Shown here in pieces: positions 1 through 8,258 of a stretch of DNA of 36,678 nucleotides (its first letter is position 1; each line of letters begins with the position of its first letter). The position numbers were made by a program, and so were the translations under genes. Source of the stretch: Paraburkholderia translucens (GTDB taxonomy: Bacteria; Pseudomonadota; Gammaproteobacteria; Burkholderiales; Burkholderiaceae); contig NZ_JAJITC010000029.1 of the NCBI RefSeq assembly GCF_020881035.1, positions 1 to 36,678 of the forward strand, given 5' to 3'. Below the pieces are notes generated by a model, which saw only the letters and a list, made by a program, of their open reading frames with translations, searched no databases and had not been told where the DNA came from.

Positions 1-145
1 TTCCCGTCGTGTTGTCATGCTGAGCTGCCTCGCCATAAGTCGCTCCCGCCAGCATTCTGACGGGTAGCAAATTACATGAGGCAATGCCCGTGGCTCGGTA
101 ACAAAAAAACTGAGTCAATGCGCCGGTGTAGCGGCGAAGTTTTTG

Positions 146-200
146 GCCGGTGATGAGGAGTTGAAGGCGGCGTAGCCGCCGAAGACGACGAATCACCGGC
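146..200. repeat. Nested inverted repeat (hairpin) at the broken end of the sce7726 fragment
   Basis: The arms GCCGGTGAT (146-154) and ATCACCGGC (192-200) are perfect reverse complements. Inside them GGCGGC and GCCGCC form a second short stem, so the 55 bases can fold into a nested hairpin. The neighbouring sce7726-like reading frame loses its family resemblance just beyond this structure, so it may be the end of an inserted element or a recombination scar. Bases 1-145 show no gene I can support; a 19-codon open stretch reaches a stop at 58-60 and could be the tail of a gene outside the window. Confidence 0.45.
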
Positions 201-474
201 GGCGCCGAGTCGACTGGGTTCCCATCAACACTTTCTGACTGATCGCTGCTCGATAGATGTATTCGTCACGGTGCCCCGCGATTTTCAAAATATCGAACGC
301 GGAGTCGAAAGTATCGCCGACAGTCGCGTGTGGACCAACATGCTCGATCAGATCGGTCTGCCCGAGCAATCGACGGAACAAGCCTGATCGGCCTTTCTTC
401 GCCATTTCACGGAAAACGGCGGCGGAAAACAGCCGAGTCAAAGCGGACAGTTGCGCTGTGCTGTGGATCTTCAT
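193..474 (-). pseudogene. sce7726 family protein, 3'-truncated fragment
   Basis: The frame starts MKIHSTAQLSALTRL and continues through AKKGRSGLF, TVGDTFDSAFDIL and YIYRAAISQKVLMGT. From memory this matches the N-terminal part of sce7726 family proteins, often found on accessory elements and of unknown function. Family members run to roughly 200 residues or more. Here resemblance stops after about 87 residues and the frame ends in arginine-rich nonsense inside the 146-200 hairpin, so the C-terminal half is gone. The start at 474 is preferred over the upstream ATG at 531 because a purine-rich GGTGGGGGA precedes it. It is most likely a non-functional remnant; the name rests on remembered sequence similarity. 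Confidence 0.6.
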
Positions 475-521
475 TCCCCCACCTGAGCCGGGCAGGTTTT
501 TTTTGTGCGCATCCTGTGTCC

Positions 522-645
522 TCATTGCCATGGAGCGATAACGCCCACGTGCTTATACAAGGTTGTTCGAGACACGCCATAACGACGAGCTACATCGGCC
601 ACCTGAATACTAGGATCGCGCAACAACAGCTCTTCAGTCACCAGC
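522..645 (-). pseudogene. C-terminal remnant of a serine recombinase/resolvase
   Basis: Read on the minus strand, the last ~40 codons before the TGA at 522-524 encode DPSIQVADVARRYGVSRTTL followed by YKHVG. This is the helix-turn-helix that closes Tn3-type resolvases and invertases (family pattern: VA..LGVSR.TLYR.L). The frame stays open upstream only as the antisense of the RES gene, where no recombinase sequence is visible, so the catalytic domain is missing. The fragment abuts the start of the RES gene and was probably left by a transposon or an imprecise deletion. Confidence 0.5.
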
Positions 646-647
646 GC

Positions 648-1424
648 ATGGACATTGCCCACGCTAAAGAACTTCTCGGCGAGATTCTCGATAACGGCGA
701 GATCGTCCGGAGCAGTTTTGCTCCGTCGGCAAGTTATATCAGCGAAGGCCTTGCGCAGTGGGATAAGTTGCGCGACGAGATGATGTATGCAAATCGCTGG
801 TTTCTTGATGTTGCCATTGACCTGGATCGTCTCCGCCAACTGCTTGACATGCTACTGGCACCGACATTACCCCGGCAGTGGTATCGCGCGCGAATTCGTA
901 CCGAGGATAAGGTCTTTCCGGTCGAGGAGATGGGGGCACCGCCGAAGCGGCGCTCGTCACATGGCAGGGCCAATCCGGCTGGTATTCCTTACCTTTATCT
1001 GGGGTCGCTTCCCGATACGGCTGTTGCTGAGATAAGGCCGCATACCGGCGAATCTGCTTGTGTCGCGGATTTCATGGTCCCCGAAATCAAGGCTGTGGAC
1101 TTGCGCAATCCGCGCAAGCTCGTGTCACCTTTCATTCTTACCGACGCGAGTGAGATCGGCCAGCTACGTGCTGACTTACCTTTTCTTGAACGTCTGGGTG
1201 AGGAGTTGACGCGACCGGTTCAGCCTGCCGGGGCAGCGATCGACTATATTCCGAGCCAGTATCTTTGTGAATTCATTAAGAAGAGCGGCTTCGACGGCGT
1301 CGTCTATCGCAGTTCTGTTAGCGACGGCATCAATCTCGCGTTGTTCAATCCAGCACAGGCGGTTGGTGGGGGCGTGACGCTCTATAGCGTGACCAAAGTG
1401 TCGGTCCAGGTAGCCGCCGCCTAA
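648..1424 (+). CDS. RES domain-containing protein, toxin-like
   Basis: A 258-residue protein from the ATG at 648. The RES-domain signatures are in order: Arg in YRARI (about residue 83), Glu in DTAVAEIRPH and Ser in GVVYRSSVSDG near the C-terminus. RES toxins of type II systems (Xre-RES) degrade NAD+; longer HEPN/RES proteins carry extra N-terminal modules. Here ~75 residues precede the domain and the ATG has no clear ribosome-binding site. It also sits at the edge of the recombinase remnant, so the original N-terminus may have been cut away. No Xre/MbcA antitoxin gene is visible on either side. It could be an orphan toxin, a solitary RES enzyme or an inactive remnant. The open frame continues upstream to 330, but only over antisense debris. 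Confidence 0.75.
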   Translation: MDIAHAKELLGEILDNGEIVRSSFAPSASYISEGLAQWDKLRDEMMYANRWFLDVAIDLDRLRQLLDMLLAPTLPRQWYRARIRTEDKVFPVEEMGAPPKRRSSHGRANPAGIPYLYLGSLPDTAVAEIRPHTGESACVADFMVPEIKAVDLRNPRKLVSPFILTDASEIGQLRADLPFLERLGEELTRPVQPAGAAIDYIPSQYLCEFIKKSGFDGVVYRSSVSDGINLALFNPAQAVGGGVTLYSVTKVSVQVAAA

Positions 1425-1475
1425 GGAATCTCCGCACACAAGCGCACGATTTGTACTGGCCGCACACTAGGCTGA

Positions 1476-1673
1476 GCACCGGGAGAAGAGCATGACGAAG
1501 CTGCACCGGCCGACTTGGTCGAGCCGTTTTTCGTCACCGAGGGCGTCGCCGCCGAGCTGACTGCCGCCGGCTATGAGTTCGAGTCACCCGGCCACGCCAG
1601 AACGAAGAGCGTCCGCGACCTGTTTGGATGGCAGCCCGGCGAAGTGCTGGAAGAGGCCATTGCTCGGCACTAG
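1476..1673 (+). pseudogene. Unidentified small gene remnant with early frameshift
   Basis: A GGGAG ribosome-binding site is followed by ATG at 1492, but that frame stops after 22 codons. The frame two bases on is open from 1476 to the TAG at 1671. It encodes protein-like sequence including ADLVEPFFVTEGVAAEL and SVRDLFGWQPGEVLEEAIAR. A one- or two-base change near the start codon would join the signal to this frame, giving a protein of about 60 residues. I do not recognise the family. It lies among other broken mobile genes, so a decayed accessory gene is the simplest reading. Confidence 0.35.
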
Positions 1674-1898
1674 GGCCAATAGTGTTGGCACTCGTAATCT
1701 GAGCATGGTATTTTTCATGGAATCGACTTTGTGAGTATTGGTAAGTTGTTGTAATAAAAAGGATTTTTGCGATTGTTTATCATCGAGTGGGAGTGACCTG
1801 AACCGTTCCCGGGTCGTTCCACGGTGATCCGGGCAATACCAGGAGGGGATGCCGGTACAGTTGGCGGTATCGATATCTCCTCCTCTTGCGGCGAGGCG
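1674..1898. other. Gene-free, locally AT-rich stretch
   Basis: Bases ~1681-1790 are clearly richer in A and T than the rest of the window (for example GTTGTAATAAAAAGGATTTT). This fits foreign or non-coding DNA at the end of the debris region. I see no gene, terminator or convincing promoter in it. It marks the border between mobile remnants and the ordinary chromosome-like genes that follow. Confidence 0.4.
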
Positions 1899-2105
1899 TC
1901 AGGAAGACTTTCCGCCCCCGTCCATTCCCGCTCCCTTACGCCAGACTTCCTTGCCTTTTTCCGAAAGCTCGCCGCAACTGTGCGTGGCGTCGGCTTGCGT
2001 GCCCTCCACAGCCATGGACCCGCCAGGCTGCTCCTGGGATTTCATCTTCTTGTGTTTGCGCACGGCAACGCGTTCGTCGTGCGAGCGGCCAGCATAGTCA
2101 TTCAT
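1899..2105 (-). CDS. Small charged hypothetical protein
   Basis: A 68-residue hydrophilic protein, MNDYAGRSHDERVAV..., rich in Lys, Arg, Glu and Gly, with AVEGTQADATHSCGELSEKG in the centre and a Gly/Ser tail. There is no signal peptide or membrane segment. A strong GGAGG at 2111-2115 lies five bases before the ATG at 2103-2105; the ATG just upstream (2106-2108) is only two bases from it, so the second ATG is the better start. It is followed on the same strand by no close gene and preceded by the DUF3309 gene 39 bases away, so the two may be co-transcribed. I do not recognise a characterised family; the composition resembles small stress-induced proteins. Confidence 0.6.
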   Translation of the reverse strand: MNDYAGRSHDERVAVRKHKKMKSQEQPGGSMAVEGTQADATHSCGELSEKGKEVWRKGAGMDGGGKSS

Positions 2106-2144
2106 CATGTCCTCCATGGTTGGATTGGTTCATTCCGGCACGCG

Positions 2145-2300
2145 CTATATTTGCCCCATGACCAGCAGAACGACCAGGATCACGACGATCAACCCGAGGG
2201 TGCCCGACGGGGCATAGCCCCACGAGCGGCTGTACGGCCATGCGGGAAACGCGCCGATCAGAAGCAGGATCAGTAAGATGAGAAGAATAGTCCCAAGCAT
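2145..2300 (-). CDS. DUF3309 family small membrane protein
   Basis: A 51-residue protein. It starts MLGTILLILLILLLIGAF, a first membrane segment, then a short polar turn PAWPYSRSWGY, then a second hydrophobic stretch from about residue 34 to 49. This two-helix pattern with the central WPYSRSWGY motif is that of DUF3309. The start is fixed by GGGAGG five bases before the ATG at 2298-2300. Family members are small inner-membrane proteins of unknown role, frequent in proteobacteria near stress genes. It lies upstream of the 68-residue protein on the same strand. Confidence 0.85.
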   Translation of the reverse strand: MLGTILLILLILLLIGAFPAWPYSRSWGYAPSGTLGLIVVILVVLLVMGQI

Positions 2301-2490
2301 AAGGCCTCCCTGTTGACAGGCATCATGAGATGACGATCGATGCCGGTATCCCTCGTGGCGCAATGGCCGTGCCTGATCGTTTCCATGTGCCGCTCGGACG
2401 CTGCCCCTCCGCTCCTTCATAGCTCACGGTGTGGGCCGGCCGGGAACACCGTTTGCGGCGCCACCGGCAAGCGAATCGCGCCGATCGTTC

Positions 2491-4395
2491 ATGAAGCCCC
2501 GTTCATCACCGCATCAATCGCCTGGCCGCCAGGAACTGACGCCCGCAGTGCAGAGCCTGCGCGCGCTGAATTCGCTGGCCAGCGGCGTGGTCGTGATCGC
2601 CGCGCTGTACCTCGGGCGGAGCATATTGATACCAATTACGCTGGCGGTGTTGCTCAGCTTCATCGTTGCGCCGCTCGTGGGGCTGCTAAGACGGTTCCAT
2701 TTCGGCCAGTCGTCGTCGGTGATCGTCGCGGTGCTGTTCACGCTATCAGCGCTGTCGGCTGTCGGCGTGCTGATCGGTGCACAGGTCGCGCAAGTCGCGG
2801 GCGATCTGCCGCAGTATCAGTGGACCGTCGAGCATAAGATTCGCGTCGCGCAAGAAAATACCGTTGGCCGCGCGGATGCATGGCTCGCGAGCGCATCGAA
2901 TGCGCTGAAGCGCTTCACGCCGCCACCTGGCGGCCCGCACAGGAAAGACAATCCGGTTTCTACCAGCGGCGATGCGCCGTTGCCCGTCGAAGTGCACGAG
3001 CCTACGCCGTCGCCGATCGAACTGGCGCAACGCTATCTGTCGCCGGTAGTCAGCCCGATGGAAACAGCCGGTATCGTGCTGGTGGTCACGATCTTCATTC
3101 TGCTGGAGCGTGAGTTGTTGCGCGACCGGATGATCCGGCTGTTCGGCTCGGACGACTTGCATCGCACGTCGACGGCGATCGGTGAAGCCGCCGCCCGCCT
3201 GAGCCGCTATTTCGCGATGCAGCTGGCGATCAATGCGGGAGTCGGCGCTTTCGTCGCAATCGGCCTTGCGATCCTCGGCATGCCTGGTGCGCTGCTGTTC
3301 GGCGTGCTGACGGCGCTCCTGCGCTTCGTGCCATATATCGGCGCCTGGATCGCCGCGCTCATGGCCGTGGTCATGGCCGTCGCGGTCAGCCCGGGATGGT
3401 GGATGGCGGCCGGCACGGCAGTTCTCTTTGCGGCCACTGAAGGTATCTCGAGCCAGTTGATCGAGCCGTTGCTGTACGGACGCGGCAATGGACTCTCTCC
3501 GCTTGCCGTGATCATCGCGGCGATTTTCTGGAGCTGGCTATGGGGGCCCGTGGGCTTGGTGCTATCGACGCCGCTGATGCTGTGCCTGGTGACGCTCAGC
3601 CGCCATGTCGAACGGCTCGAATTCCTCGACGTCCTGTTCGGCGATCGCCCCGGCCTGACGCCAGCGGAAAATCTCTATCAGAGACTGCTGGCCAACGATC
3701 CGACGGAGGCGTTGCTGCAGGCCGGCGCACTGCTCAAAGACTGCTCGCTGGCGGCGTACTACGACGACGCAGTACTCGCGGGCCTGCGGATCGCGCACGC
3801 GGACGTTCGGCGCGACGTCGTGCCGGCGGCCCAACTGAAGCTGGTTCGGTCGGCGGCGAACACGATCATCGCCGGACTCAAAGAGGTCGGCGACGCGACG
3901 ACGATTGCGTCGGACGGTGAACCGGTGAACACGGTACCGGTGTTGTGCATCGGCGGGCGTGGCAAGCTGGACGATTTGTTGGCCGCAATCGCTGTGCAAC
4001 TGCTGAACAAGCACGGTTTCGAGGCATCGCAGGTAAACTGCGAGCGGTTTGCCGCTGGCCGTTTCGATGAAGCGCGGCTCGCGTCGCGTCCAATCGTCTG
4101 TGTGATTTCATTCGACGCCCGCGAGCCTCAGCCCTATCTGCGCAATCTGCTGCTGCGGTTGAGCGAGGCAAGGGGCTCGCGCGAATTGATACTGGGTATG
4201 CATGAGGAGGGCGAGTCCGGAACCGACGCTTCGCCTGTCACGGTACAAGGGCGCACGATCCGCGTCGTCGCGTCATTCCAGCAATTGCTGCAGGCCTGTG
4301 CCCAGGCCGCGCAAACATTGCACGAGCAGGGGCGCGGCAGTGCCGGCCCTGCAGACGCCGGGACGCATGCACACGACGTTGCGGCTCACGGCTAG
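2491..4395 (+). CDS. AI-2E family transporter with long C-terminal soluble domain
   Basis: A 634-residue protein from the ATG at 2491; an in-frame GTG at 2431 is an alternative, and neither has a strong ribosome-binding site. Residues ~20-350 hold the permease: an N-terminal pair of helices (ALYLGRSILIPITLAVLLSF), a polar region, then a helix cluster with LLFGVLTALLRFVPYIGAWI and a last segment ending GPVGLVLSTPLMLCLVTLSR, typical of the PerM/TqsA (UPF0118) family. Family members are usually 340-400 residues long. Here about 260 extra residues follow, containing VPVLCIGGRGKLDDLLAAIA and PIVCVISFDAREPQPYL, which look like alternating beta strands and helices of a Rossmann-like fold. The true substrate is unknown. 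The stop codon shares CTAG with the convergent oxidoreductase gene. Confidence 0.9.
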   Translation: MKPRSSPHQSPGRQELTPAVQSLRALNSLASGVVVIAALYLGRSILIPITLAVLLSFIVAPLVGLLRRFHFGQSSSVIVAVLFTLSALSAVGVLIGAQVAQVAGDLPQYQWTVEHKIRVAQENTVGRADAWLASASNALKRFTPPPGGPHRKDNPVSTSGDAPLPVEVHEPTPSPIELAQRYLSPVVSPMETAGIVLVVTIFILLERELLRDRMIRLFGSDDLHRTSTAIGEAAARLSRYFAMQLAINAGVGAFVAIGLAILGMPGALLFGVLTALLRFVPYIGAWIAALMAVVMAVAVSPGWWMAAGTAVLFAATEGISSQLIEPLLYGRGNGLSPLAVIIAAIFWSWLWGPVGLVLSTPLMLCLVTLSRHVERLEFLDVLFGDRPGLTPAENLYQRLLANDPTEALLQAGALLKDCSLAAYYDDAVLAGLRIAHADVRRDVVPAAQLKLVRSAANTIIAGLKEVGDATTIASDGEPVNTVPVLCIGGRGKLDDLLAAIAVQLLNKHGFEASQVNCERFAAGRFDEARLASRPIVCVISFDAREPQPYLRNLLLRLSEARGSRELILGMHEEGESGTDASPVTVQGRTIRVVASFQQLLQACAQAAQTLHEQGRGSAGPADAGTHAHDVAAHG

Positions 4396-6632
4396 ACGGC
4401 GGTTCGCGGCGAGAGCAGATCCTCGATCATCACCGGCAATCTGCGCACGCGAACACCCGTGGCATGGTGGACGGCATCGGTGATGGCGGCCGCAATGCCG
4501 GCCAGACCGATCTCGCCGATGCCACGCGCTCCCGTCTCGTTGAATACGGTATCCGGATAGTCGAGAAAGGTGACGTCGAGTTCCGGCGTATCCGCGGTCG
4601 ACGCGACAATGTAATCCGCGAGATTGCTGTTGATCGGCGCGCCGCTCCGTTCGTCGTACACCGTATGCTCGAAGAGCGCCATCCCGATCCCCATCACGAT
4701 CGCCCCCTCGATCTGGTTGCGTCCCGCGCGCGGATTCAGAATGCGGCCGCCGTCGATGACCGTGACGACTCGGCTCACGCGCAGCTGTGCAATCTCCGGT
4801 TGCCACGTGATCTCCGCGAAATGAGCGCCGTACGAAAAGATCGAATAGCGCTTCTTCAAGGGATCGTCGAAGCCGCCATGCGCGCTGCCGCTGCCGGACG
4901 CCGCATACATCCTCGCCATTGCCATGATCCGCTCGAACGGAATGCCGCTCTCCGGCGTCTCGCTCTTGCGGTGCACCCGGGCGCGGCTGAACGCGAGCGA
5001 GTCGGCGTCGGCGCCCCTGAACGGCGATTCCTCGACTGTCGCAGCGCGAGACAACACGGTCTTGACAGCCGCGCGCACTGCATCGAGAACGGCGGGAACC
5101 ACCGATGCTGTGGCGGCGCTGCCGCCGGAAACCGGGCCGCGCGGCAGCGCCGAATCGCCGAGCCGCACCTCGATGCGTTCGAGCGGTATGCCGGTTTCCT
5201 CCGCCACGAGCTGCGCGAGAATCGTGTAGGTGCCAGTGCCGATGTCCTGCGTGCCGCAGACGATCCGCGCGCTGCCGTCCGCGCGCAGATCGACGTCCGC
5301 CGCGGCGGAAAAGCGCAGCCCCGGCCATGCGCAGACGCCGACGCCCCAGCCGAGTGTCGATCCGTCGCGCCGCATCGAACCTATCTCCCGTGAGCGCTGT
5401 GACCAGCCGAAGCGTTCAGCGCCGGTCTGCAGACACTCCACCAGATGCCGCGACGAAAACGGCAAGCCGGTGCTTTCGTCGACGCCCGGTTCGTTGCGCA
5501 GTCGCAGTTCGACCGGATCGATGCCTAGCTCGTACGCAAGCTCGTTCATCGCCGATTCGATCGCGTAGAGTCCGGGCACCGCGCCGGGCCCGCGCATCGA
5601 GGTCGGCGAACCGACATGGCGGCGCGCGAGTGCCGAGCTCACGCGCAGATTCGGCGTGCTGTACAGGACCGGCGTCACTTCACCGCAGCTTTCCTGATAC
5701 TTATCCGCGATCGAAGTGTGATTCAAGTAGTCATGCCGCAACGAGGTCAGCCGTCCGTCGCGTTCCGCCGACAGCCGCACGCGTTGCTGCGTGACGGGCC
5801 GGTGGCCGACGTTCTGGAACATCATCCTGCGGCTGACGACGAGCTTCACGGGGCGCCCCGTCAAACGGGTCGCGGCGGCCGCGAGCAGCGTGTGCGGCCA
5901 GACCCATAGTTTGCCGCCGAAGCCTGAGCCCAGGTAGTGCGAGATCACGCGTACCTTCTCCTTCGGCATGCCGAGCATCTGCGCGAGCGTGCCGTGATGT
6001 GTCGCGATGGACTGAGTCGTTTCGTAGAACGTATAGCTGTCTCCATCCCAGTGCGCGACCGATGCGTGCAGCTCGATCGGGTTGTGCGTCTCGGTCGGCG
6101 TCACGTAGGTGGCGTCGAGCTTGACCGGCGCCCGCTCGAAGGCGCTCCCGGCGTCGCCGCGTTCGCTCTCGACCGTCGGAGCGTCGTCGGGCTGCAGCGC
6201 GTCGCGCACGTCGTGCGGCGCCGTGTCGTAGCCGGCCTTGACGGCGGCCGCCGCGGCGCTGGCCGCTTCGAACGTGTCGGCGATCACGAGCGCGATGTAC
6301 TGGCCGTAGTAGCGGATCACGTCGTCTTCGAACGGCGGCCGCGCCTCGTCGACGTAACCCACGTCGATCTCGTTGCCGGCGATGCGGTAGAAGGGGCCGA
6401 CATTGCCCCGATGCAGCACCGCGTGCACGCCGGGCATCGCTTCGGCCGCCGCCAGATCGAGCGAGGTGAGCCGGCCGCTCGCGATGGTGCTGCATACCGG
6501 CACCGCGTGCAGCAGGTCCGGCAGCTCGACGTCCGCCGTATACATAGCGCGGCCACTGACCTTCAGTGGCCCTTCGATGCGCGCCTGTGGCCGGCCGAGC
6601 ACGGACAGCGCGGAGTCTGGCAGGGTGGACAT
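4392..6632 (-). CDS. Xanthine dehydrogenase family, molybdopterin-binding subunit
   Basis: A 746-residue large subunit (CoxL/PaoC type) that binds molybdopterin and carries the hydroxylase active site for aldehydes or heterocycles. Visible: N-terminal RIEGPLKVSGRAMYTAD, the cofactor-loop sequence GSGFGGKLWVW, the Gly-rich GPVSGGSAATASVVPAV, and near the end GARGIGEIGLAGIAAAITDA, whose Glu is the usual catalytic base. The start at 6632 has AAGGGA eight bases upstream. An alternative ATG at 6671 overlaps the stop of the FAD subunit and lacks a ribosome-binding site. It is the third gene of a complete three-subunit set. The set resembles the periplasmic aldehyde oxidase PaoABC in organisation, but I see no Tat signal, so a cytoplasmic enzyme is likely. 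The substrate is not predictable. Confidence 0.92.
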   Translation of the reverse strand: MSTLPDSALSVLGRPQARIEGPLKVSGRAMYTADVELPDLLHAVPVCSTIASGRLTSLDLAAAEAMPGVHAVLHRGNVGPFYRIAGNEIDVGYVDEARPPFEDDVIRYYGQYIALVIADTFEAASAAAAAVKAGYDTAPHDVRDALQPDDAPTVESERGDAGSAFERAPVKLDATYVTPTETHNPIELHASVAHWDGDSYTFYETTQSIATHHGTLAQMLGMPKEKVRVISHYLGSGFGGKLWVWPHTLLAAAATRLTGRPVKLVVSRRMMFQNVGHRPVTQQRVRLSAERDGRLTSLRHDYLNHTSIADKYQESCGEVTPVLYSTPNLRVSSALARRHVGSPTSMRGPGAVPGLYAIESAMNELAYELGIDPVELRLRNEPGVDESTGLPFSSRHLVECLQTGAERFGWSQRSREIGSMRRDGSTLGWGVGVCAWPGLRFSAAADVDLRADGSARIVCGTQDIGTGTYTILAQLVAEETGIPLERIEVRLGDSALPRGPVSGGSAATASVVPAVLDAVRAAVKTVLSRAATVEESPFRGADADSLAFSRARVHRKSETPESGIPFERIMAMARMYAASGSGSAHGGFDDPLKKRYSIFSYGAHFAEITWQPEIAQLRVSRVVTVIDGGRILNPRAGRNQIEGAIVMGIGMALFEHTVYDERSGAPINSNLADYIVASTADTPELDVTFLDYPDTVFNETGARGIGEIGLAGIAAAITDAVHHATGVRVRRLPVMIEDLLSPRTAV

Positions 6633-6663
6633 GGTGCGTTCCCTTTCGTGGAGAGCGGGTCTA

Positions 6664-7668
6664 TCAGTCATGAGCCGCAGCCTGGGTCAGTGCATGAACG
6701 ATGCAGCGGCGCGCCAGCTCGACCTTGAAACCGTTCTGGCTTTGCGGCTTCGCGTTCGCGAGTGCGGCGTGCGCGGCTTTCTGGAAAGTAGCGGTGTCCG
6801 GTGGCGCGCCGTGCAGTACCGCTTCGGCTTCGAGCGCATGCCACGGCTTCGTGCCGACACCGCCCAGCGCGACGCGCGCATACGCGATGCGGCCGTTCTC
6901 GATCTGCATGACCACGGCGGCCGATGCCAGTGCGAATTCGTAGGACGCGCGGTCCCGCAGCTTCAGATATAGCGAGCGGCTACCCGCGGGCAATGGCGGC
7001 AGCGTGACGTGCGTGATCAGCTCTCCCGCCCCGAGCACGGTTTCACGTTGCGGCGTCGTGCCGGGCAGCAGGTAGAAGTCGTCGATCGCGACACTGCGCG
7101 TGCCGTCCGGTCCCTCGATGTGGATCGTCGCATCGAGCGCGGTCAGCGCGGCGTTCATGTCCGACGGATTGGTGGCGATACAGGCGTCGCTCGTGCCGAG
7201 AATCGCGAGCGTGCGGTTGAACCCGTCGATCGCTGGGCAGCCCGAGCCCGGTTCGCGCTTGTTGCACGGCATCGAGGTGTCGCGGAAATACACGCAGCGC
7301 GTGCGTTGCAGCAGGTTGCCGGCGGTCGTCGCCATGTTGCGCAGCTGCGCCGACGCGCCGGCCAGCAGCGCTTGCGACAGCACCGCGTACGGTTCGCGGA
7401 TCAACGGGTGCAAGGCCAGATCCGCATTGCGCGCGGTCGCGCCGATCTTCACGCCGCCGTCGGGCAGCGCCTCGATGCGATCGAGCGGCAGCCGGCTGAT
7501 GTCGATCACGATGGCCGGCCGCTCGACGTTCAGCTTCATGAGGTCGAGCAGTGTCGTGCCGCCTGCGAGAAAGCGCACCTGCGCGCCATGCCCGGCGTCC
7601 GCCGATGCCGCGCCGGCGGCGATCGCGCCGCGCACGTCCTGCGCGCGCGATAGCTGGAACAGTTCCAT
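6664..7668 (-). CDS. Xanthine dehydrogenase family, FAD-binding subunit
   Basis: A 334-residue medium subunit (CoxM/PaoB type), MELFQLSRAQDVRGAI..., that passes electrons from the 2Fe-2S centres to FAD and an acceptor. The FAD loop VRFLAGGTTLLDLMKL lies near residue 35 and the second FAD motif, ATTAGNLLQRTRCVYFRD, near residue 115. The CYFRD-like stretch followed by CNKREPGSGCPA matches PaoB-type subunits that bind an extra iron-sulphur cluster. The start at 7668 has GAGGAG upstream and lies 11 bases after the stop of the 2Fe-2S gene, so the genes are co-transcribed and probably co-translated. Confidence 0.92.
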   Translation of the reverse strand: MELFQLSRAQDVRGAIAAGAASADAGHGAQVRFLAGGTTLLDLMKLNVERPAIVIDISRLPLDRIEALPDGGVKIGATARNADLALHPLIREPYAVLSQALLAGASAQLRNMATTAGNLLQRTRCVYFRDTSMPCNKREPGSGCPAIDGFNRTLAILGTSDACIATNPSDMNAALTALDATIHIEGPDGTRSVAIDDFYLLPGTTPQRETVLGAGELITHVTLPPLPAGSRSLYLKLRDRASYEFALASAAVVMQIENGRIAYARVALGGVGTKPWHALEAEAVLHGAPPDTATFQKAAHAALANAKPQSQNGFKVELARRCIVHALTQAAAHD

Positions 7669-7679
7669 GATCGCGCTCC

Positions 7680-8258
7680 TCAGGACCGGCCGCGCACGCG
7701 CTGGATTGCCGCGACGATGTTCTGGTACGCGCCGCAGCGGCACAGGTTGCCGCTCATCGCTTCGCGCACGTCGGCATCGCCGGGTCCGACCGCTTCGCCG
7801 AGCAGCGCGACGGCGGACATGATCTGGCCGGACGTGCAATAGCCGCACTGATAGCCGTCGCATTCGACGAACGCTTCCTGCATCGGATGCAGCGCGGCCG
7901 GCTCGCCAATGCCTTCGATCGTGGTGATCTCGTCGCCGGCGTGGGTGGCGGCGAGCGTCAGGCACGCATTCACGCGCCGTCCGTTGACGTGCACCGTGCA
8001 GGCGCCGCACTGGCCATGATCGCAGCCTTTTTTCGTGCCCGTCAGGTGCAGGTGTTCGCGCAGCGCGTCGAGCAGGCTCGTGCGCGGGTCGAGCGACAGC
8101 TCGCGGGTCGTGCCGTTGACGGTCAATTCGACCGGAACGACGAGGGGCGCAGCCGGTCCGCTGCCGGACGACGGCGTGCGGCGGCGCGCGCCGTTCTGCA
8201 TGTCGTTCTGACTGCCGTTGTGTCGCTGGTCCGCTTCGGAAGCGTGGACGTTGTGCAT
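7680..8258 (-). CDS. Xanthine dehydrogenase family, 2Fe-2S subunit
   Basis: A 192-residue small subunit (CoxS/PaoA type). The plant-type ferredoxin cysteines sit in KKGCDHGQCGACTVHVNG and VNACL, and the helical C-terminal domain has the second cluster set in YQCGYCTSGQ and NLCRCGAYQN. The start at 8258 follows GGAG with about eight bases spacing. An open frame continues upstream to 8471 without domain content. About 45 low-complexity residues precede the ferredoxin fold, and they contain no twin-arginine or hydrophobic signal. It is the first gene of the three-subunit oxidoreductase and lies 181 bases downstream of the GMC gene on the same strand. Confidence 0.92.
   Translation of the reverse strand: MHNVHASEADQRHNGSQNDMQNGARRRTPSSGSGPAAPLVVPVELTVNGTTRELSLDPRTSLLDALREHLHLTGTKKGCDHGQCGACTVHVNGRRVNACLTLAATHAGDEITTIEGIGEPAALHPMQEAFVECDGYQCGYCTSGQIMSAVALLGEAVGPGDADVREAMSGNLCRCGAYQNIVAAIQRVRGRS

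Noticed and set aside
1824..2276. 150-codon plus-strand frame across the two small minus-strand genes
   Set aside because: The minus-strand small genes have strong ribosome-binding sites and, for DUF3309, a family match; the plus frame has neither.
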